The position numbers were made by a program, and so were the translations under genes. From assembly GCF_003351025.1 (NCBI RefSeq), contig NZ_QPCG01000011.1:100220-164219 (forward strand): a stretch of DNA of 64,000 bases. Direction: 5' to 3'. The notes beneath the pieces are model-generated. The model was given only the letters and a program-made list of their open reading frames with translations. It had not been told where the DNA came from and did no database searches. Below, in pieces: positions 32,148-42,357 of this stretch (the stretch's first letter is position 1; every line of letters starts with the position of its first letter). Source of the stretch: Mucilaginibacter endophyticus. Lineage in GTDB: Bacteria; Bacteroidota; Bacteroidia; Sphingobacteriales; Sphingobacteriaceae.

Positions 32148-34304
32148 ATGAAATATATAATTACTTGCGTTATTGCATTTTTTTTATTCGGCAGTGTATC
32201 GGCGCAAAACCAAAACGAGGCCGACCTTAAATTGAAGATCAACAGCATCATCAAAAAGATGACACTTGAAGAAAAAATAGCAATGTTGCACGGCAATGCG
32301 CTGTTTTCTTCGGCAGGCGTGCCCCGCTTAAGTATCCCTGAATTGACATGTGATGACGGGCCATTGGGTGTTCGTGAAGAAATAAAACGTTTTGACTGGG
32401 CTTCGGCCAACTGGACAACTGACTCCGCTACTTTTTTGCCCAATGGTTCGGCAATAGCGGCTACCTGGAATCCCTTAATGGCTAATAAGTATGGGGTGGT
32501 GATCGGGGAGGAAGCGAATGCCCGTAAAAAGATTATAATGCTTGCACCAGCCTTTAACATTTGCAGAATGCCTCTTTGCGGCCGCACCTACGAGTATTAC
32601 GCTGAAGATCCTTATCTAAACAGTCAATTGGCTATTCAATCCGTAAAAGGGATCCAAAGCCAGCATGTGGCAGCCTGTATAAAACATTTTGCCGCAAATA
32701 ACCAGGAGCTTAACCGTGATAATGTAAATACCTTAGTGGATGAAAGGGCTTTACGCGAAATTTATTTCCCGGCATTTAAAGCAGCGATACAGCAGGGGAA
32801 TGCTTACACGGTTATGTCGGCCTACAATAAGTTGAACGGTTACTGGTGTTCAGAAAATGATTTTTTATTAAACAAGGTGTTAAAAAATGAATGGGGCTTT
32901 AAAGGTGTGGTCATGTCTGACTGGGCCGGGACGCATCATACGGTTGCTGCCGCAAACAATGGCCTTGATATTGAAATGGGATCAAGCGGATCCTATGATC
33001 AGTGGTATTTTGCCAAACCCTTGTTGGCAGCAGTTAAAGCAGGCCAGGTTTCTGGAAAAATCATTGACGATAAAGTAAGCCGGATTTTATGGCTCATGTA
33101 TCATACCTCCATGAGTGCCAATCATCCTAAAGGATCTATAGCCACGCCTGAACATGCCAAAGCCGCGTATGAAATTGCATCAGAATCTATCGTTCTGCTA
33201 AAAAACGACAACCATTTATTGCCTTTAAAAACAATCGCAATCAAAAGCATTGCTGTTATAGGCGATAATGCCATACGTACATTTGCTTTGGGTGGCTATG
33301 GCGCCGGAGTGAAAGCCAAATATGAGATTACCGCGTTAGCCGGCATAAGATCAAGGTTCGGCAAAACAGCCAGTATCAGTTTTGCGCAGGGTTACAAGGC
33401 CAATTACCTGGCAAATAAAACTGAGGAACAAAACCGTGGCTACGACAAACCTGATCAGAACCTGATTGATGAGGCCGTAGCGCTTGCGAAAACCAGCGAT
33501 GTTGCCATTTTGTGTGTGGGCTCAAACCGTGAATATGAGAGCGAAGGCCATGACCGCAAAAGCCTGGAGCTTCCTTTTGGCGAACAGGCCCTCGTTAATG
33601 CGGTGAGCGCCGTTAACCCTAACACTATTATTGTTATTATGGCCGGCGCGCCGTATGATCTGGGTGAAATAAAAAAATCAAATCACACCATTGTTTGGTC
33701 ATGGTTTAACGGATCGGAAGCGGGTAATGCGCTGGCCGATGTTTTAAAGGGAGTTATCAATCCTTCGGGAAAACTGCCGTTTACCTTCCCGGTTTCGTTA
33801 CATGATTCACCTGCATTTAATCTGGATACCTATCCCGGTAAGGGCCTTACGGCTGATTATAAAGAAGGTATATTGGTTGGATATCGCTGGTATGATACCA
33901 AGAAAATTGAACCACAATTCCCTTTTGGATATGGTCTTTCCTATACCGATTTTTCTATCAGTAAACTTTCCACAGATAAATCAAGCTATAAAAAGGATGA
34001 AACAATTCATGCGAAGTTTTCGATCAAGAATACAGGTAACAAATCAGGGGCTGAAGTTGTACAATTGTATGTAAATGACCCGGTTTGTTCGGTTTTGCGT
34101 CCTGAAAAAGAGCTTAAAGCTTTTGAAAAGATATTTTTAAAACCCGGTGAATCAAAGACGGTAGAAATGCAGGTGAAAGTTGCCAGCCTGGCATTTTATG
34201 ATGAATCAAAAAAGGGATGGAATGCGGAAGCCGGCGACTATAATCTTGAGTTAGGTAATTCATCCCGCAATATTATTCAAACAACAAAAATTGCAGTTAA
34301 ATAA
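32148..34304 (+). CDS. GH3 beta-glucosidase-like
   Basis: ATG 32148 (MKYIITCVIAFFLFGSVSAQ) begins a signal peptide; the earlier Met at 32115 is not used. The 718-residue protein has the GH3 barrel (IPELTCDDGPLGVRE, VAACIKHFAANNQE), the nucleophile Asp258 in VMSDWAGTHH, the second alpha/beta domain (SIVLLKNDNHLLPL) and a C-terminal Fn3-like domain (VQLYVNDP). It probably releases glucose from the stripped backbone oligosaccharides in the periplasm. Its start lies 32 bases after the GH2 stop and the second GH2 follows 22 bases later, so the operon is tight. Confidence 0.88.
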   Translation: MKYIITCVIAFFLFGSVSAQNQNEADLKLKINSIIKKMTLEEKIAMLHGNALFSSAGVPRLSIPELTCDDGPLGVREEIKRFDWASANWTTDSATFLPNGSAIAATWNPLMANKYGVVIGEEANARKKIIMLAPAFNICRMPLCGRTYEYYAEDPYLNSQLAIQSVKGIQSQHVAACIKHFAANNQELNRDNVNTLVDERALREIYFPAFKAAIQQGNAYTVMSAYNKLNGYWCSENDFLLNKVLKNEWGFKGVVMSDWAGTHHTVAAANNGLDIEMGSSGSYDQWYFAKPLLAAVKAGQVSGKIIDDKVSRILWLMYHTSMSANHPKGSIATPEHAKAAYEIASESIVLLKNDNHLLPLKTIAIKSIAVIGDNAIRTFALGGYGAGVKAKYEITALAGIRSRFGKTASISFAQGYKANYLANKTEEQNRGYDKPDQNLIDEAVALAKTSDVAILCVGSNREYESEGHDRKSLELPFGEQALVNAVSAVNPNTIIVIMAGAPYDLGEIKKSNHTIVWSWFNGSEAGNALADVLKGVINPSGKLPFTFPVSLHDSPAFNLDTYPGKGLTADYKEGILVGYRWYDTKKIEPQFPFGYGLSYTDFSISKLSTDKSSYKKDETIHAKFSIKNTGNKSGAEVVQLYVNDPVCSVLRPEKELKAFEKIFLKPGESKTVEMQVKVASLAFYDESKKGWNAEAGDYNLELGNSSRNIIQTTKIAVK

Positions 34305-34326
34305 CCTTGTTAAACATTTCATTATT

Positions 34327-36732
34327 ATGAAAGCAATAATCATAGTCATCCTGTTCTTGACCGGCGGTATGGTAAGTTTCGCGCAACCACCGAATGGTAT
34401 TCAACGAAAACAATTGTTTGATTACGATTGGAAATTTAAGCTCGATGATTCACTGGCTAAATTGAAAAACTTTAGCGATACAGGCTGGCGTAGCCTCGAT
34501 TTGCCGCATGACTGGAGCATCGAAGGAAAGGTAAACCCTAAAAATCCAACAGGTGGTGCAGGTGGTTATTTTCCGGCGGGCATTGGCTGGTATAGAAAAA
34601 CGTTTAAGGCCATGCCTGCATGGAAAGGAACAAGTGTTTCCATTTATTTCGAAGGTGTATACATGAATTCCGAGGTGTTTATCAATGGGAAGTTACTCGG
34701 GATCCGCCCTTATGGTTATTCTTCATTTAGTTATGATCTGTCTCCTTACCTGGATTTTAGCAAAGAAAACGTGATAGCTGTTCGTGTAGATAATTCACAA
34801 CAAATAAACAGCAGGTGGTACAGTGGCTCGGGGATTTACCGCCATGTTTGGATGAATATTGCCAATCCTTTACATGTAGCCGATTGGGGAGTTGCGGTTA
34901 CAACGCCTCAGGTATCTTCAAAACAGGCCTCTGTACAGGTTAAGGCTACGATAAAAAACGAAACGGCCTTTTCACAAAGTATTGCCGTAAATACCCGGCT
35001 GCTGTCCGGGCGTTTTAAAGATGCGGGGAATAACATGATGAGGTTAACATTACCGGCTCATAGCGAAAAGGAAATAACACAAACTATAAAAGTATCAAAT
35101 CCCCTGTTGTGGACACCGGAAACCCCCAATTTATACCAGGTCCGGATCCGGGTGTTAAAAGGCAATGATCTCGCAGATGAAACAAAAACTTCGTTCGGCA
35201 TTCGTTCCTTAAAGTTTACAGCCGGGCATGGCTTCGAGCTCAATGGTAAAACTGTCAAGATAAGCGGTGGATGTGCACATCACGATAATGGCTGCCTCGG
35301 CGCTGCAGCTTTTGACAGGGCTGAGGAGCGTAAGGTGGAGTTGTTAAAAGCTGCCGGGTTTAACGCCGTAAGAACATCTCATAATCCCCCTTCCGAAGCT
35401 TTTTTAGACGCTTGTGACAGGCTGGGTTTATTAGTTATTGATGAGGCCTTTGATGGCTGGAGAATCGGTAAAAACAAGCACGATTATTCGGTGTATTTTG
35501 ATAAGTGGTCGAAGCTTGATCTGGAAACAATGGTGCTGCGCGACCGGAATCATCCGTCAATTTTTATGTGGAGTATAGGTAATGAGGTGGTTGAGCGAAA
35601 TAAGCCAGAGGCTGTTGTGACTGCCAAAATGCTTGCAGCTACTGTTAAAAGTATCGATACCACAAGGCCTGTAACATCGGCCATTGTAAAATGGGGCAAT
35701 GACTGGGAATCACTGGATCCGCTTATGGCAGTTCATGATGTTTGCGGCTATAATTATCAGCTGCAAGGCGCCCCTGCCGATCATAAAAGGGTTCCTTCCC
35801 GTGTTATTTTTCAGACAGAGTCATACCCGCGCGATGCTTTTGCTAATTGGAAGCTGGTACAAAACAACAATTATATTATTGGTGATTTTGTATGGACAGC
35901 GATAGATTATTTAGGCGAATCGGGGATTGGCCGTTGGTATTATTCGGGCGAGGTGCCCGGAGAACATTGGGAAAACGATTTTTTTCCCTGGCATGGTGCT
36001 TATTGCGGAGATATAGATTTAACCGGATGGAGAAAGCCCATATCGCATTACAGGAGCCTGCTGTACAATAATAAAGAGAAGTTATATATGGCTGTACGCG
36101 AACCAAAGCCGGAGCCATTGGAAATCAAAGAAACCTGGTGGTCGGTATGGCCTACCTGGGAAAGCTGGACATGGCCGGGCTTTGAGGGAAAGAATATTGA
36201 CGTAGAGGTATATTCAAAATATCCCAAAGTAAGGCTTTACTTCAATGATAAACTTCTTGGCGAAAAGTCAACAACAGAAGATCAGGAATATAAAGCTACT
36301 TTCTCAGTGCCATATACACCAGGGACCCTCAAAGCCGTGGGCGTTGAAAATGATAAAGAAATGGAATCAACTACGCTGCAAACTTCAGGCTCCGCTGCTA
36401 AGATCAGGCTCGGTGCCGACCGTAAGGAGCTATTGCCGAATGGACAGGACCTATCCTATGTTTCAATTGAAATCACTGATAAGGATGGTATACTACAACC
36501 AAACGCATCAGATCGACTTCAATTTAAACTTGAAGGGCCTGGTGTAATAGCCGGGGTAGACAATGCAGACGTCAAAGATACTGATCCCTATACAGGCAAT
36601 TCGCGCAAAGCCTGGCATGGCCGGGCCATAGTGGTAATCAGGAGCACTCATAATGCCGGCGATATTAAGCTTACCGTTAGTTCGGCGGGGTTATCTGCAA
36701 CAACTATAACTGTTAAAGCGCTCACACATTGA
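34327..36732 (+). CDS. GH2 beta-galactosidase-like, 801 residues
   Basis: ATG 34327 begins the signal peptide (MKAIIIVILFLTGGMVSFAQ). The jelly roll (LDLPHDWSIEG, IGWYRKTF), sandwich domain and barrel are typical, with the motif RTSHNPPSEAFLDACDRLG. The acid/base is Glu420 (SIGNEVVE) and the nucleophile Glu498 (FQTESYP). Without the long C-terminal extension it differs from the other GH2 in this operon, so the two may take different linkages or chain lengths; both fit beta-galactosidase. The enzyme is probably periplasmic. Confidence 0.87.
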   Translation: MKAIIIVILFLTGGMVSFAQPPNGIQRKQLFDYDWKFKLDDSLAKLKNFSDTGWRSLDLPHDWSIEGKVNPKNPTGGAGGYFPAGIGWYRKTFKAMPAWKGTSVSIYFEGVYMNSEVFINGKLLGIRPYGYSSFSYDLSPYLDFSKENVIAVRVDNSQQINSRWYSGSGIYRHVWMNIANPLHVADWGVAVTTPQVSSKQASVQVKATIKNETAFSQSIAVNTRLLSGRFKDAGNNMMRLTLPAHSEKEITQTIKVSNPLLWTPETPNLYQVRIRVLKGNDLADETKTSFGIRSLKFTAGHGFELNGKTVKISGGCAHHDNGCLGAAAFDRAEERKVELLKAAGFNAVRTSHNPPSEAFLDACDRLGLLVIDEAFDGWRIGKNKHDYSVYFDKWSKLDLETMVLRDRNHPSIFMWSIGNEVVERNKPEAVVTAKMLAATVKSIDTTRPVTSAIVKWGNDWESLDPLMAVHDVCGYNYQLQGAPADHKRVPSRVIFQTESYPRDAFANWKLVQNNNYIIGDFVWTAIDYLGESGIGRWYYSGEVPGEHWENDFFPWHGAYCGDIDLTGWRKPISHYRSLLYNNKEKLYMAVREPKPEPLEIKETWWSVWPTWESWTWPGFEGKNIDVEVYSKYPKVRLYFNDKLLGEKSTTEDQEYKATFSVPYTPGTLKAVGVENDKEMESTTLQTSGSAAKIRLGADRKELLPNGQDLSYVSIEITDKDGILQPNASDRLQFKLEGPGVIAGVDNADVKDTDPYTGNSRKAWHGRAIVVIRSTHNAGDIKLTVSSAGLSATTITVKALTH

Positions 36733-36952
36733 TAGATTGAAATGTGCAGTGGATATGAGAATTATGATGAAATTGATATGAATGCTTTTCAATTTGTGTT
36801 ATACTGGGTTCAGCTTAAGTTGGGCTTTAACGTATCGAAAGAGTTATAGCGCAATTATTAACAATAAGCATAAACTTTTCACTTGCGCCTTATGAGCCGA
36901 GTTTATCGAGTTGCGATAGATTTTTCTGTTTACATATAAATACCTGACTACA

Positions 36953-38464
36953 ATGATAACTAACCTTAAAAAGATTTTCGCAATTAGCCTCGTCCTGTCC
37001 GGGATGTCGTTAATGCTGCACGGACAAGAGCTGTCCATTAACAACGGACCCTTCAAGCCTTCTGATAGTTCTTTTAAACAATACCAATATCCTGCGTGGT
37101 TCAGAGATGCCAAATTTGGTATTTGGGCGCATTGGGGGCCGCAGGCCGTACCACGCCAGGGTGATTGGTATGCCCGTAACATGTACATTCAGGGCAGCGA
37201 ACAAAATAAATATCACGTTGCACATTACGGGCACCCGTCAAAGTTTGGTTATAAGGATATCATACCTTTATGGAAGGCTGAAAAATGGGATCCTGCAAAA
37301 TTGATGGCGCTATATAAAAAGGCCGGGGCAAAATACTTTGTAAGCATGGGGACCCATCATGATAATTTCTTTTTATGGAATTCTTCTCTGCACCGGTGGA
37401 ATGCTGTACAAATGGGGCCTCATAAAGATGTAGTTGGCATTTGGCAAAAAGAGGCTAAAAAGAATGGCCTTAAGTTCGGCGTTTCCGAGCATTTGGGAGC
37501 AAGCTATACCTGGTACCAACCGGCACATAATGCCGATACTTCCGGCGCTTACAAAGGCGTTCCATATGATGCAAACGATCCAGCTTATGCTGACCTATAC
37601 CATCCTAAAGCAAAAGCAGATGACCGCGGCTGGTATACTACGGGTCCTGAATGGCAGCGAACCTGGTATAAGTCTATTAAAGAACTGGTAGATACTTATC
37701 ACCCCGACCTGCTTTACTCAGATGGTGGGTTCCCGTATGGGGATATTGGCAGGGACATGTTAGCCAATTTTTACAACGGAAATATGGCCTACAACAATGG
37801 GCAGTTCACCGCTGTGTATAACTGCAAGCAACCTTCAAAGGGTATGTGGGTAGAGGATCTTGAACGGGGCGTTCAGGATTCCATCAGTCCGTATCCATGG
37901 CAAACAGATACTTCTATAGGCGACTGGTTTTACCGCACTGGCCAAACCTACAAAAGCGGTACCGATATCATACGGATGCTGGTAGATATAGTAAGTAAGA
38001 ATGGAAACCTGTTAATTAATATTGTGCAAACACCTGAAGGGGATTTGGAACCCGATATGTTAAATACACTTGATGAGATAGGTAAGTGGACTGCCGCCAA
38101 TGGTGAGGGTATATACGGATCACGTCCGTGGAAAATATTTGGAGAACGCCCGGGGAATGCAGTAAAAGTTAAAACCGACAACTTTAATGAAGACCGGATG
38201 AAATACACGTCCGAAGATATCCGCTTCACAAGTAATGGCAATAAGCTATACGCGTTTCTGCTTGACATACCGACCGCGGATATTCGAATTAAGTCGCTGG
38301 GTAAATCGTCGGGAGTAAATACAAAAAAAATACGCTCTGTGAAACTCTTGGGCAGTAAAGAAAAGATACAGTGGCAGCAGGACGCGGATGCGCTTGTTAT
38401 CAAAAAGCCTGTAAACTTGCCAGCCTGGAAGGTATCAAGTTTTAGGATTGATCTCGCTGACTAA
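36953..38464 (+). CDS. GH29 alpha-L-fucosidase, second copy
   Basis: The 503-residue protein has a signal peptide (to about residue 25, MLHGQE) and the GH29 barrel (YPAWFRDAKFGIWAHWGPQ, SMGTHHDNFFLWNSS, nucleophile-region DLLYSDGGFPYG). Its close likeness to the fucosidase at 20063 suggests duplication within the locus. It follows the second GH2 by 220 bases, with room for its own promoter. A strong terminator ends the unit at 38488-38531. It probably removes alpha-1,2-fucose from xyloglucan side chains in the periplasm. Confidence 0.87.
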   Translation: MITNLKKIFAISLVLSGMSLMLHGQELSINNGPFKPSDSSFKQYQYPAWFRDAKFGIWAHWGPQAVPRQGDWYARNMYIQGSEQNKYHVAHYGHPSKFGYKDIIPLWKAEKWDPAKLMALYKKAGAKYFVSMGTHHDNFFLWNSSLHRWNAVQMGPHKDVVGIWQKEAKKNGLKFGVSEHLGASYTWYQPAHNADTSGAYKGVPYDANDPAYADLYHPKAKADDRGWYTTGPEWQRTWYKSIKELVDTYHPDLLYSDGGFPYGDIGRDMLANFYNGNMAYNNGQFTAVYNCKQPSKGMWVEDLERGVQDSISPYPWQTDTSIGDWFYRTGQTYKSGTDIIRMLVDIVSKNGNLLINIVQTPEGDLEPDMLNTLDEIGKWTAANGEGIYGSRPWKIFGERPGNAVKVKTDNFNEDRMKYTSEDIRFTSNGNKLYAFLLDIPTADIRIKSLGKSSGVNTKKIRSVKLLGSKEKIQWQQDADALVIKKPVNLPAWKVSSFRIDLAD

Positions 38465-38487
38465 AATCTGCTTAAGATGAATAAATT

Positions 38488-38531
38488 AAAAGTCAGGTCC
38501 TCCTGTTTAAGCAGAGGGACTGACTTTTTTG
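38488..38531. terminator. Bidirectional rho-independent terminator
   Basis: The stem AGTCAGgTCC/GGACTGACT (one bulged base) is followed by six T on the plus strand. On the minus strand it also ends in T-rich sequence. It separates the GH29 unit from the broken MBL-fold gene. Confidence 0.75.
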
Positions 38532-38562
38532 AAGAGTGTTGCCTGCAATTTTGGTATTTGAT

Positions 38563-39386
38563 TTAATGCTCCTGGCTGCCAAAAAGGATTGGGCTATAAA
38601 TATCTATCAGCTTTGCAGCCGCGTAGTAAGGGTATGCAGCTAACAGGGATTGCTTGTACTCTTCTGCATTGTTTGCTTCGGAGAAGATTTTGCTGCTTTT
38701 GTCAAGATAAATCAGCTCATTGTCAATGGCAGCTTTGTCGGCAGGCGTACCGTGCCCGGGTAAAAAGATATCATATCCCTCAATTGCCCTTAGTTCCTTC
38801 AATGCTGTTTTCCAGCCATTAACAGGCCCTGTAATAAAGGCATGGGCATTGTGGTAAAGGATTCCTGGGCAATTACAATTCCTAACTCAGGAAGCTTGAT
38901 AACCAATGCGCTTGGCGATTCAGTATTTAAAACACGTTCAAAAACGAACCTGGTTCCGCCTATGATTTCTTCTCCCGGCTCAACAGCTTCTGTGGGGAGC
39001 GCGAGCTTACCGGCAATCAGGCTGCCCATTTGTTGTTGTTTTTGCTGTAATTCATGCGGGCCGTTTTTTAACAGCGATTCTATAATTTCCGGCAACGCGT
39101 AAACTTGTACGTCTGCAAATGCGTCGCCCATGCTCAGGTAATGGTCGGGGTGATCGTGTGGTACGTAAAAACGGGTTATGGGTTTTTGAAGGCTGTCGGC
39201 CAGCGTACGGAATTCCTGCCCGTATTGAGCGAAAAACTGTCCGTCTACCAGGATTAGCTCCCTGGGTAATTCAATGATATGAGTTGCATTAGCAAACATT
39301 GGCGCCGGAGATACCAGCGTATGAACTTTTACATTTCCGTTGTCTTTTACCAGGTAACTAGTTGCTTTGGGAAGTTGATTTGTCAT
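38563..39386 (-). pseudogene. MBL-fold hydrolase, frameshifted
   Basis: The first frame (195 codons from 39386) has the metallo-beta-lactamase-like FYVPHDHPDHYLSMG motif and ends after LLQGLLMAGKQH. The second frame gives HNAHAFITGPVNGWKTALKEL and continues with IFLPGHGTPADK. The two join without a gap if one base is lost or gained near 38862. Together they make a 270-residue exported-type MBL hydrolase without a signal peptide. The adjacent AraC-type regulator is broken too, so the pair is decaying together. It has no evident link to the carbohydrate locus. Confidence 0.7.
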
Positions 39387-39465
39387 CGTTTTATTTAGTT
39401 AAATATTACGATGCAAAGCTATTGCTGCAAAAGCCGGCTATACTATCAGTATGCTTTAGTTATTA

Positions 39466-40325
39466 TCAATTTGCATATTCCTGGCGATAATTGGCCGGGG
39501 ATTGTTTGGTTAATGATTTAAAAAAGCGAACAAAGTTGGATGGTGCGGAAAAGTTATGCTCATAACTAATTTCTGAAATGGTTTTGCCGGTAGTTAATAA
39601 ATCACTTTTACAAGATTTTAGCAATTCGTCATGAATTATAGAGAGTGCATTTTTTCCAAAGGTTTCCTGGCATAAATGATTAAGACGGTTGCGGTTAATG
39701 TCAAGTAAATCGGCGTACTCTTTAACCGTTTGCTTCATCCGGATGTGCCGCCTCAATAAATTTCTGAATTTTAAAATGTCGTTATTCCTGTAAAGATTGC
39801 CTTTCAATTGAAAATGATCGGTATAGCTTCTGTTAACCAGGATAAGCAATTGGTAAAGATATGCCCTTAGTAAATGATAGCTGTCGGAGGCAAGCAGGTT
39901 AATTTCTGGTCGATGTGTTTAGATAACCCCAGTAATGTATCTAAATCGCCGTTTCCTAACGGTAAAGTAGCAGGCGCATCGTAGTTACCAAAATAATAAA
40001 GCCTGTTCAGGAAAAGATTGTCTTTTAGAAAAGTTTCTATAAACTCTCCCTCAAATATTACAACCATACCTTCGGCAGAACCTTGCAGGTGCCATTGCCG
40101 CGGTTGGGCAGGGGGTAAGAGTAAAGCTACCTGTCCGGCAAGTTCCAGTTTGGTATCTTCCAATAAAATGTGGCCGGCTATTTCCTTAAAGAAAAACATC
40201 TCATAAAAGGAAGTTGCGTGAAGCTCCTGCAATGATAAACTTCGATGGGCTATTTCGGCCACATTAAAGCAATCCATGAGCAGCTCTTTACCATATTTAT
40301 TTTTATAAAAATCAAGCCGGATCAC
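39466..40325 (-). pseudogene. AraC-family regulator, frameshifted
   Basis: The N-terminal frame (152 codons from 40325) ends in HIDQKLTCLPPTAIIY and the C-terminal frame (to 39466) contains ILVNRSYTDHFQLKGN, NRLNHLCQETFG and ISYEHNFSAPSNFVRFFKSL, an AraC HTH. The correct reading shifts by one base near 39900 (NLLASDSYHLLRAYLYQLL bridges both). It lies 79 bases upstream of the MBL-fold gene on the same strand, the arrangement of a regulator and its target. Both are frameshifted, in a locus where the sugar genes are intact. Confidence 0.7.
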
Positions 40326-40504
40326 CTGTAAATTAATAGAAGATTTGTCAATTTAAGAAACCCGGCTGAAGAACGAAAAAGTAATTAGCCCGGCCATCAA
40401 TGCCAAGTCTTATTGATTTTTACTTTAGCAAAAAAAAGCTAAAAGTTAGTGAATCTGGCGCTGATGAAATTGCGGACGCTAATTTAACTTGTAAACATAA
40501 AAAT

Positions 40505-40531
40505 GCCCGGGAGCAGTTGAAGTCCCCGGGC
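40505..40531 (-). terminator. Terminator of the SusC/SusD operon
   Basis: The stem GCCCGGG/CCCGGGC (40505-40511 with 40525-40531) is followed by ATTTTTAT on the minus strand and by TTTTTT on the plus strand. It lies six bases past the stop of the BACON-GH5 gene. Confidence 0.75.
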
Positions 40532-40536
40532 GTTTT

Positions 40537-42003
40537 TTAATTTCCGCCTTGTTTGATAGCGGTTATCGTGCGCTGATCTTTTACAGTATAGTTTCTTCTG
40601 TCAAGAGCTCCGCCCGTATCCCAGAAAAATGGCAGCATGCCGGTTGTTTTAGCTTGCTTTGTAACGTAAGTGATCCAATAGTCTACCGAACTTTCATGCG
40701 TCGGCAAATCTAAAGGGACATGCGCTGTGTTGTCGCGCCTGTAAGCGCCATATTCACCTAAAAGAACAGGAGTTCCCTTATCTATGAATTTGGTCTTCAT
40801 TAAGCTGAATGAGGCATCAACATCGGCTTCTTCGCCCCAGGTGGCGTTTCGCTCAGGTTCAATGGCCGAGTGGTGCCCTGTACCCCAATAATAGAACATT
40901 TTACCCCAGCTTGCATCATTATCCAGCAGGCAGCAGAACTGAAACGGAGAGTAATAATGCACCTCAACCATCAGCTTGGCTCTAGCCTGGTCTTGCGGAA
41001 GAGTGGTCATAAAATCACTTGTTTTCTCCATATTGGTAGATGGGCCCTGAAGTACCAATACGCGATAGGCATTTTTACCACCGGTTGATCTAACCGCGTT
41101 AATAAAGGTTTGATGATAGGTAGAAAGTATTGCTGTAGAGGCCGCATCATCTGCTGCAGGCTCATTGGCGCTGGCAAACATCAAATGTTCGTCAAAATCG
41201 CGCATGGCCGTTGCAATTTGTTCCCATAATGCTTTTTGCTTAGCGTTAACAGAATCCTGTTTGGCCTGGGTGATATTATTTTCAAGCCAGCCGCCATCCC
41301 AGTGTATGTTCAGCAACACATACATATCATTATTCACACAATATCCTACAACTTCCTTAACCCTTTTTATCCAATTTGGATCAATCTGCGCAGTTGCCGG
41401 ATTGCTTAAATGCCCCATGTTCCAGGCGCAGGGAAGGCGTATAGCATTAAATCCCTGCTGTTTTACAAATTTTATATAATCTTCGGTGATCAACGGGTTG
41501 CCCCAGCCTGTTTCACCGCCCGAGGCTTCCAGTGTATTACCAATATTCCATCCCAATTTTATCTTCGCGGCAAGCTGAACGGCGTTACTGCTCATTCCGG
41601 TTGCATCAGGAGCTATGGGTGATGTATTATAGTTGGGAAAGAGGTTAGATGTTTGAGAAACTTTTAAAGTTCTTGCCTGTCCGTTTGATGAGTTTATGGT
41701 TAAGCTGCTTGAACGGGTTGATCCGGTACCGTTTTCCGATAATGTTTTGATATGGATAACGATACTGCCGCTGTTGCCTGAGGTGGCGCTTAGCTGCAGC
41801 CAGGCAGAGCCTGGATTAACGATATTCCATGTTGCATTACAGGAAATAGAAAAATCCTGCGTGCCGCCTTCGGGTGTAAAAGTTAGTACTGTTTGGTTCA
41901 CCGTAAGTTCCGGCGTTGCATTGTTCGTTTTTTTACACGAAAAAAACGATATCAATACAACTGTTATTAAAAGTACTGGTTTTAAGGAAAATGTTTTTTT
42001 CAT
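40537..42003 (-). CDS. BACON-GH5 surface lipoprotein endo-xyloglucanase
   Basis: The 488-residue protein has a lipobox (LISFFSC, Cys23), a BACON domain (about 33-118, TFTPEGGTQDFSISCNATWN), and a GH5 barrel like the one at 27940: NIGNTLEASGGETGWGN, acid/base Glu281 (FASANEPA), nucleophile Glu417 (LLGEYGAY). BACON-GH5_4 is the layout of the vanguard endo-xyloglucanase BoGH5A of Bacteroides ovatus, which sits on the outer surface and cuts the polymer before import. It is the last gene of the SusC-SusD-binding-protein-GH5 unit, so its product works next to the transport pair. Confidence 0.9.
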   Translation of the reverse strand: MKKTFSLKPVLLITVVLISFFSCKKTNNATPELTVNQTVLTFTPEGGTQDFSISCNATWNIVNPGSAWLQLSATSGNSGSIVIHIKTLSENGTGSTRSSSLTINSSNGQARTLKVSQTSNLFPNYNTSPIAPDATGMSSNAVQLAAKIKLGWNIGNTLEASGGETGWGNPLITEDYIKFVKQQGFNAIRLPCAWNMGHLSNPATAQIDPNWIKRVKEVVGYCVNNDMYVLLNIHWDGGWLENNITQAKQDSVNAKQKALWEQIATAMRDFDEHLMFASANEPAADDAASTAILSTYHQTFINAVRSTGGKNAYRVLVLQGPSTNMEKTSDFMTTLPQDQARAKLMVEVHYYSPFQFCCLLDNDASWGKMFYYWGTGHHSAIEPERNATWGEEADVDASFSLMKTKFIDKGTPVLLGEYGAYRRDNTAHVPLDLPTHESSVDYWITYVTKQAKTTGMLPFFWDTGGALDRRNYTVKDQRTITAIKQGGN

Positions 42004-42165
42004 TTTTTAAATGATTGGTAATGTTTCTGTGTTTGTTTTTGCATGCGATTATTGGTTTGGGTTAGGTAAGTATTGGAACATCTATGGTGTAGTTGTTCGA
42101 TGTACGCAGGGTAGTTTATAAAATTCATCCTGCGCATCGTCTTTGTTAGCTTATCGTAGTTAAAA

Positions 42166-42195
42166 ATGCCGGGGCCCTGTTACAACCCCGAGCAT
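42166..42195 (-). terminator. Terminator-like hairpin 1
   Basis: The stem ATGCCGGGG/CCCCGaGCAT is followed on the minus strand by five T (GGCATTTTTAAC). It resembles hairpin 2 at 42329-42357. Confidence 0.55.
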
Positions 42196-42328
42196 TCACC
42201 TTTTCAACTAACTTTTACTTTTAATTTAACTGATGTGATGTTTTGTACAGGCGTATTAAATTCTTTACCGGAGTTTTTTTTGTTATATCCCGGCTTTCCG
42301 ACTTTAATTTCAATGCATCGGTTAAAAA

Positions 42329-42357
42329 ATGCCGGGACCTGTCAGGGCCCCGCGCAT
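42329..42357 (-). terminator. Terminator-like hairpin 2, after the binding protein
   Basis: The stem ATGCCGGG-aCCTG/CAGGgc-CCCGcGCAT is followed by six T on the minus strand. It lies 28 bases after the stop of the surface glycan-binding protein, so it may weaken transcription into the BACON-GH5 gene. Confidence 0.6.
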
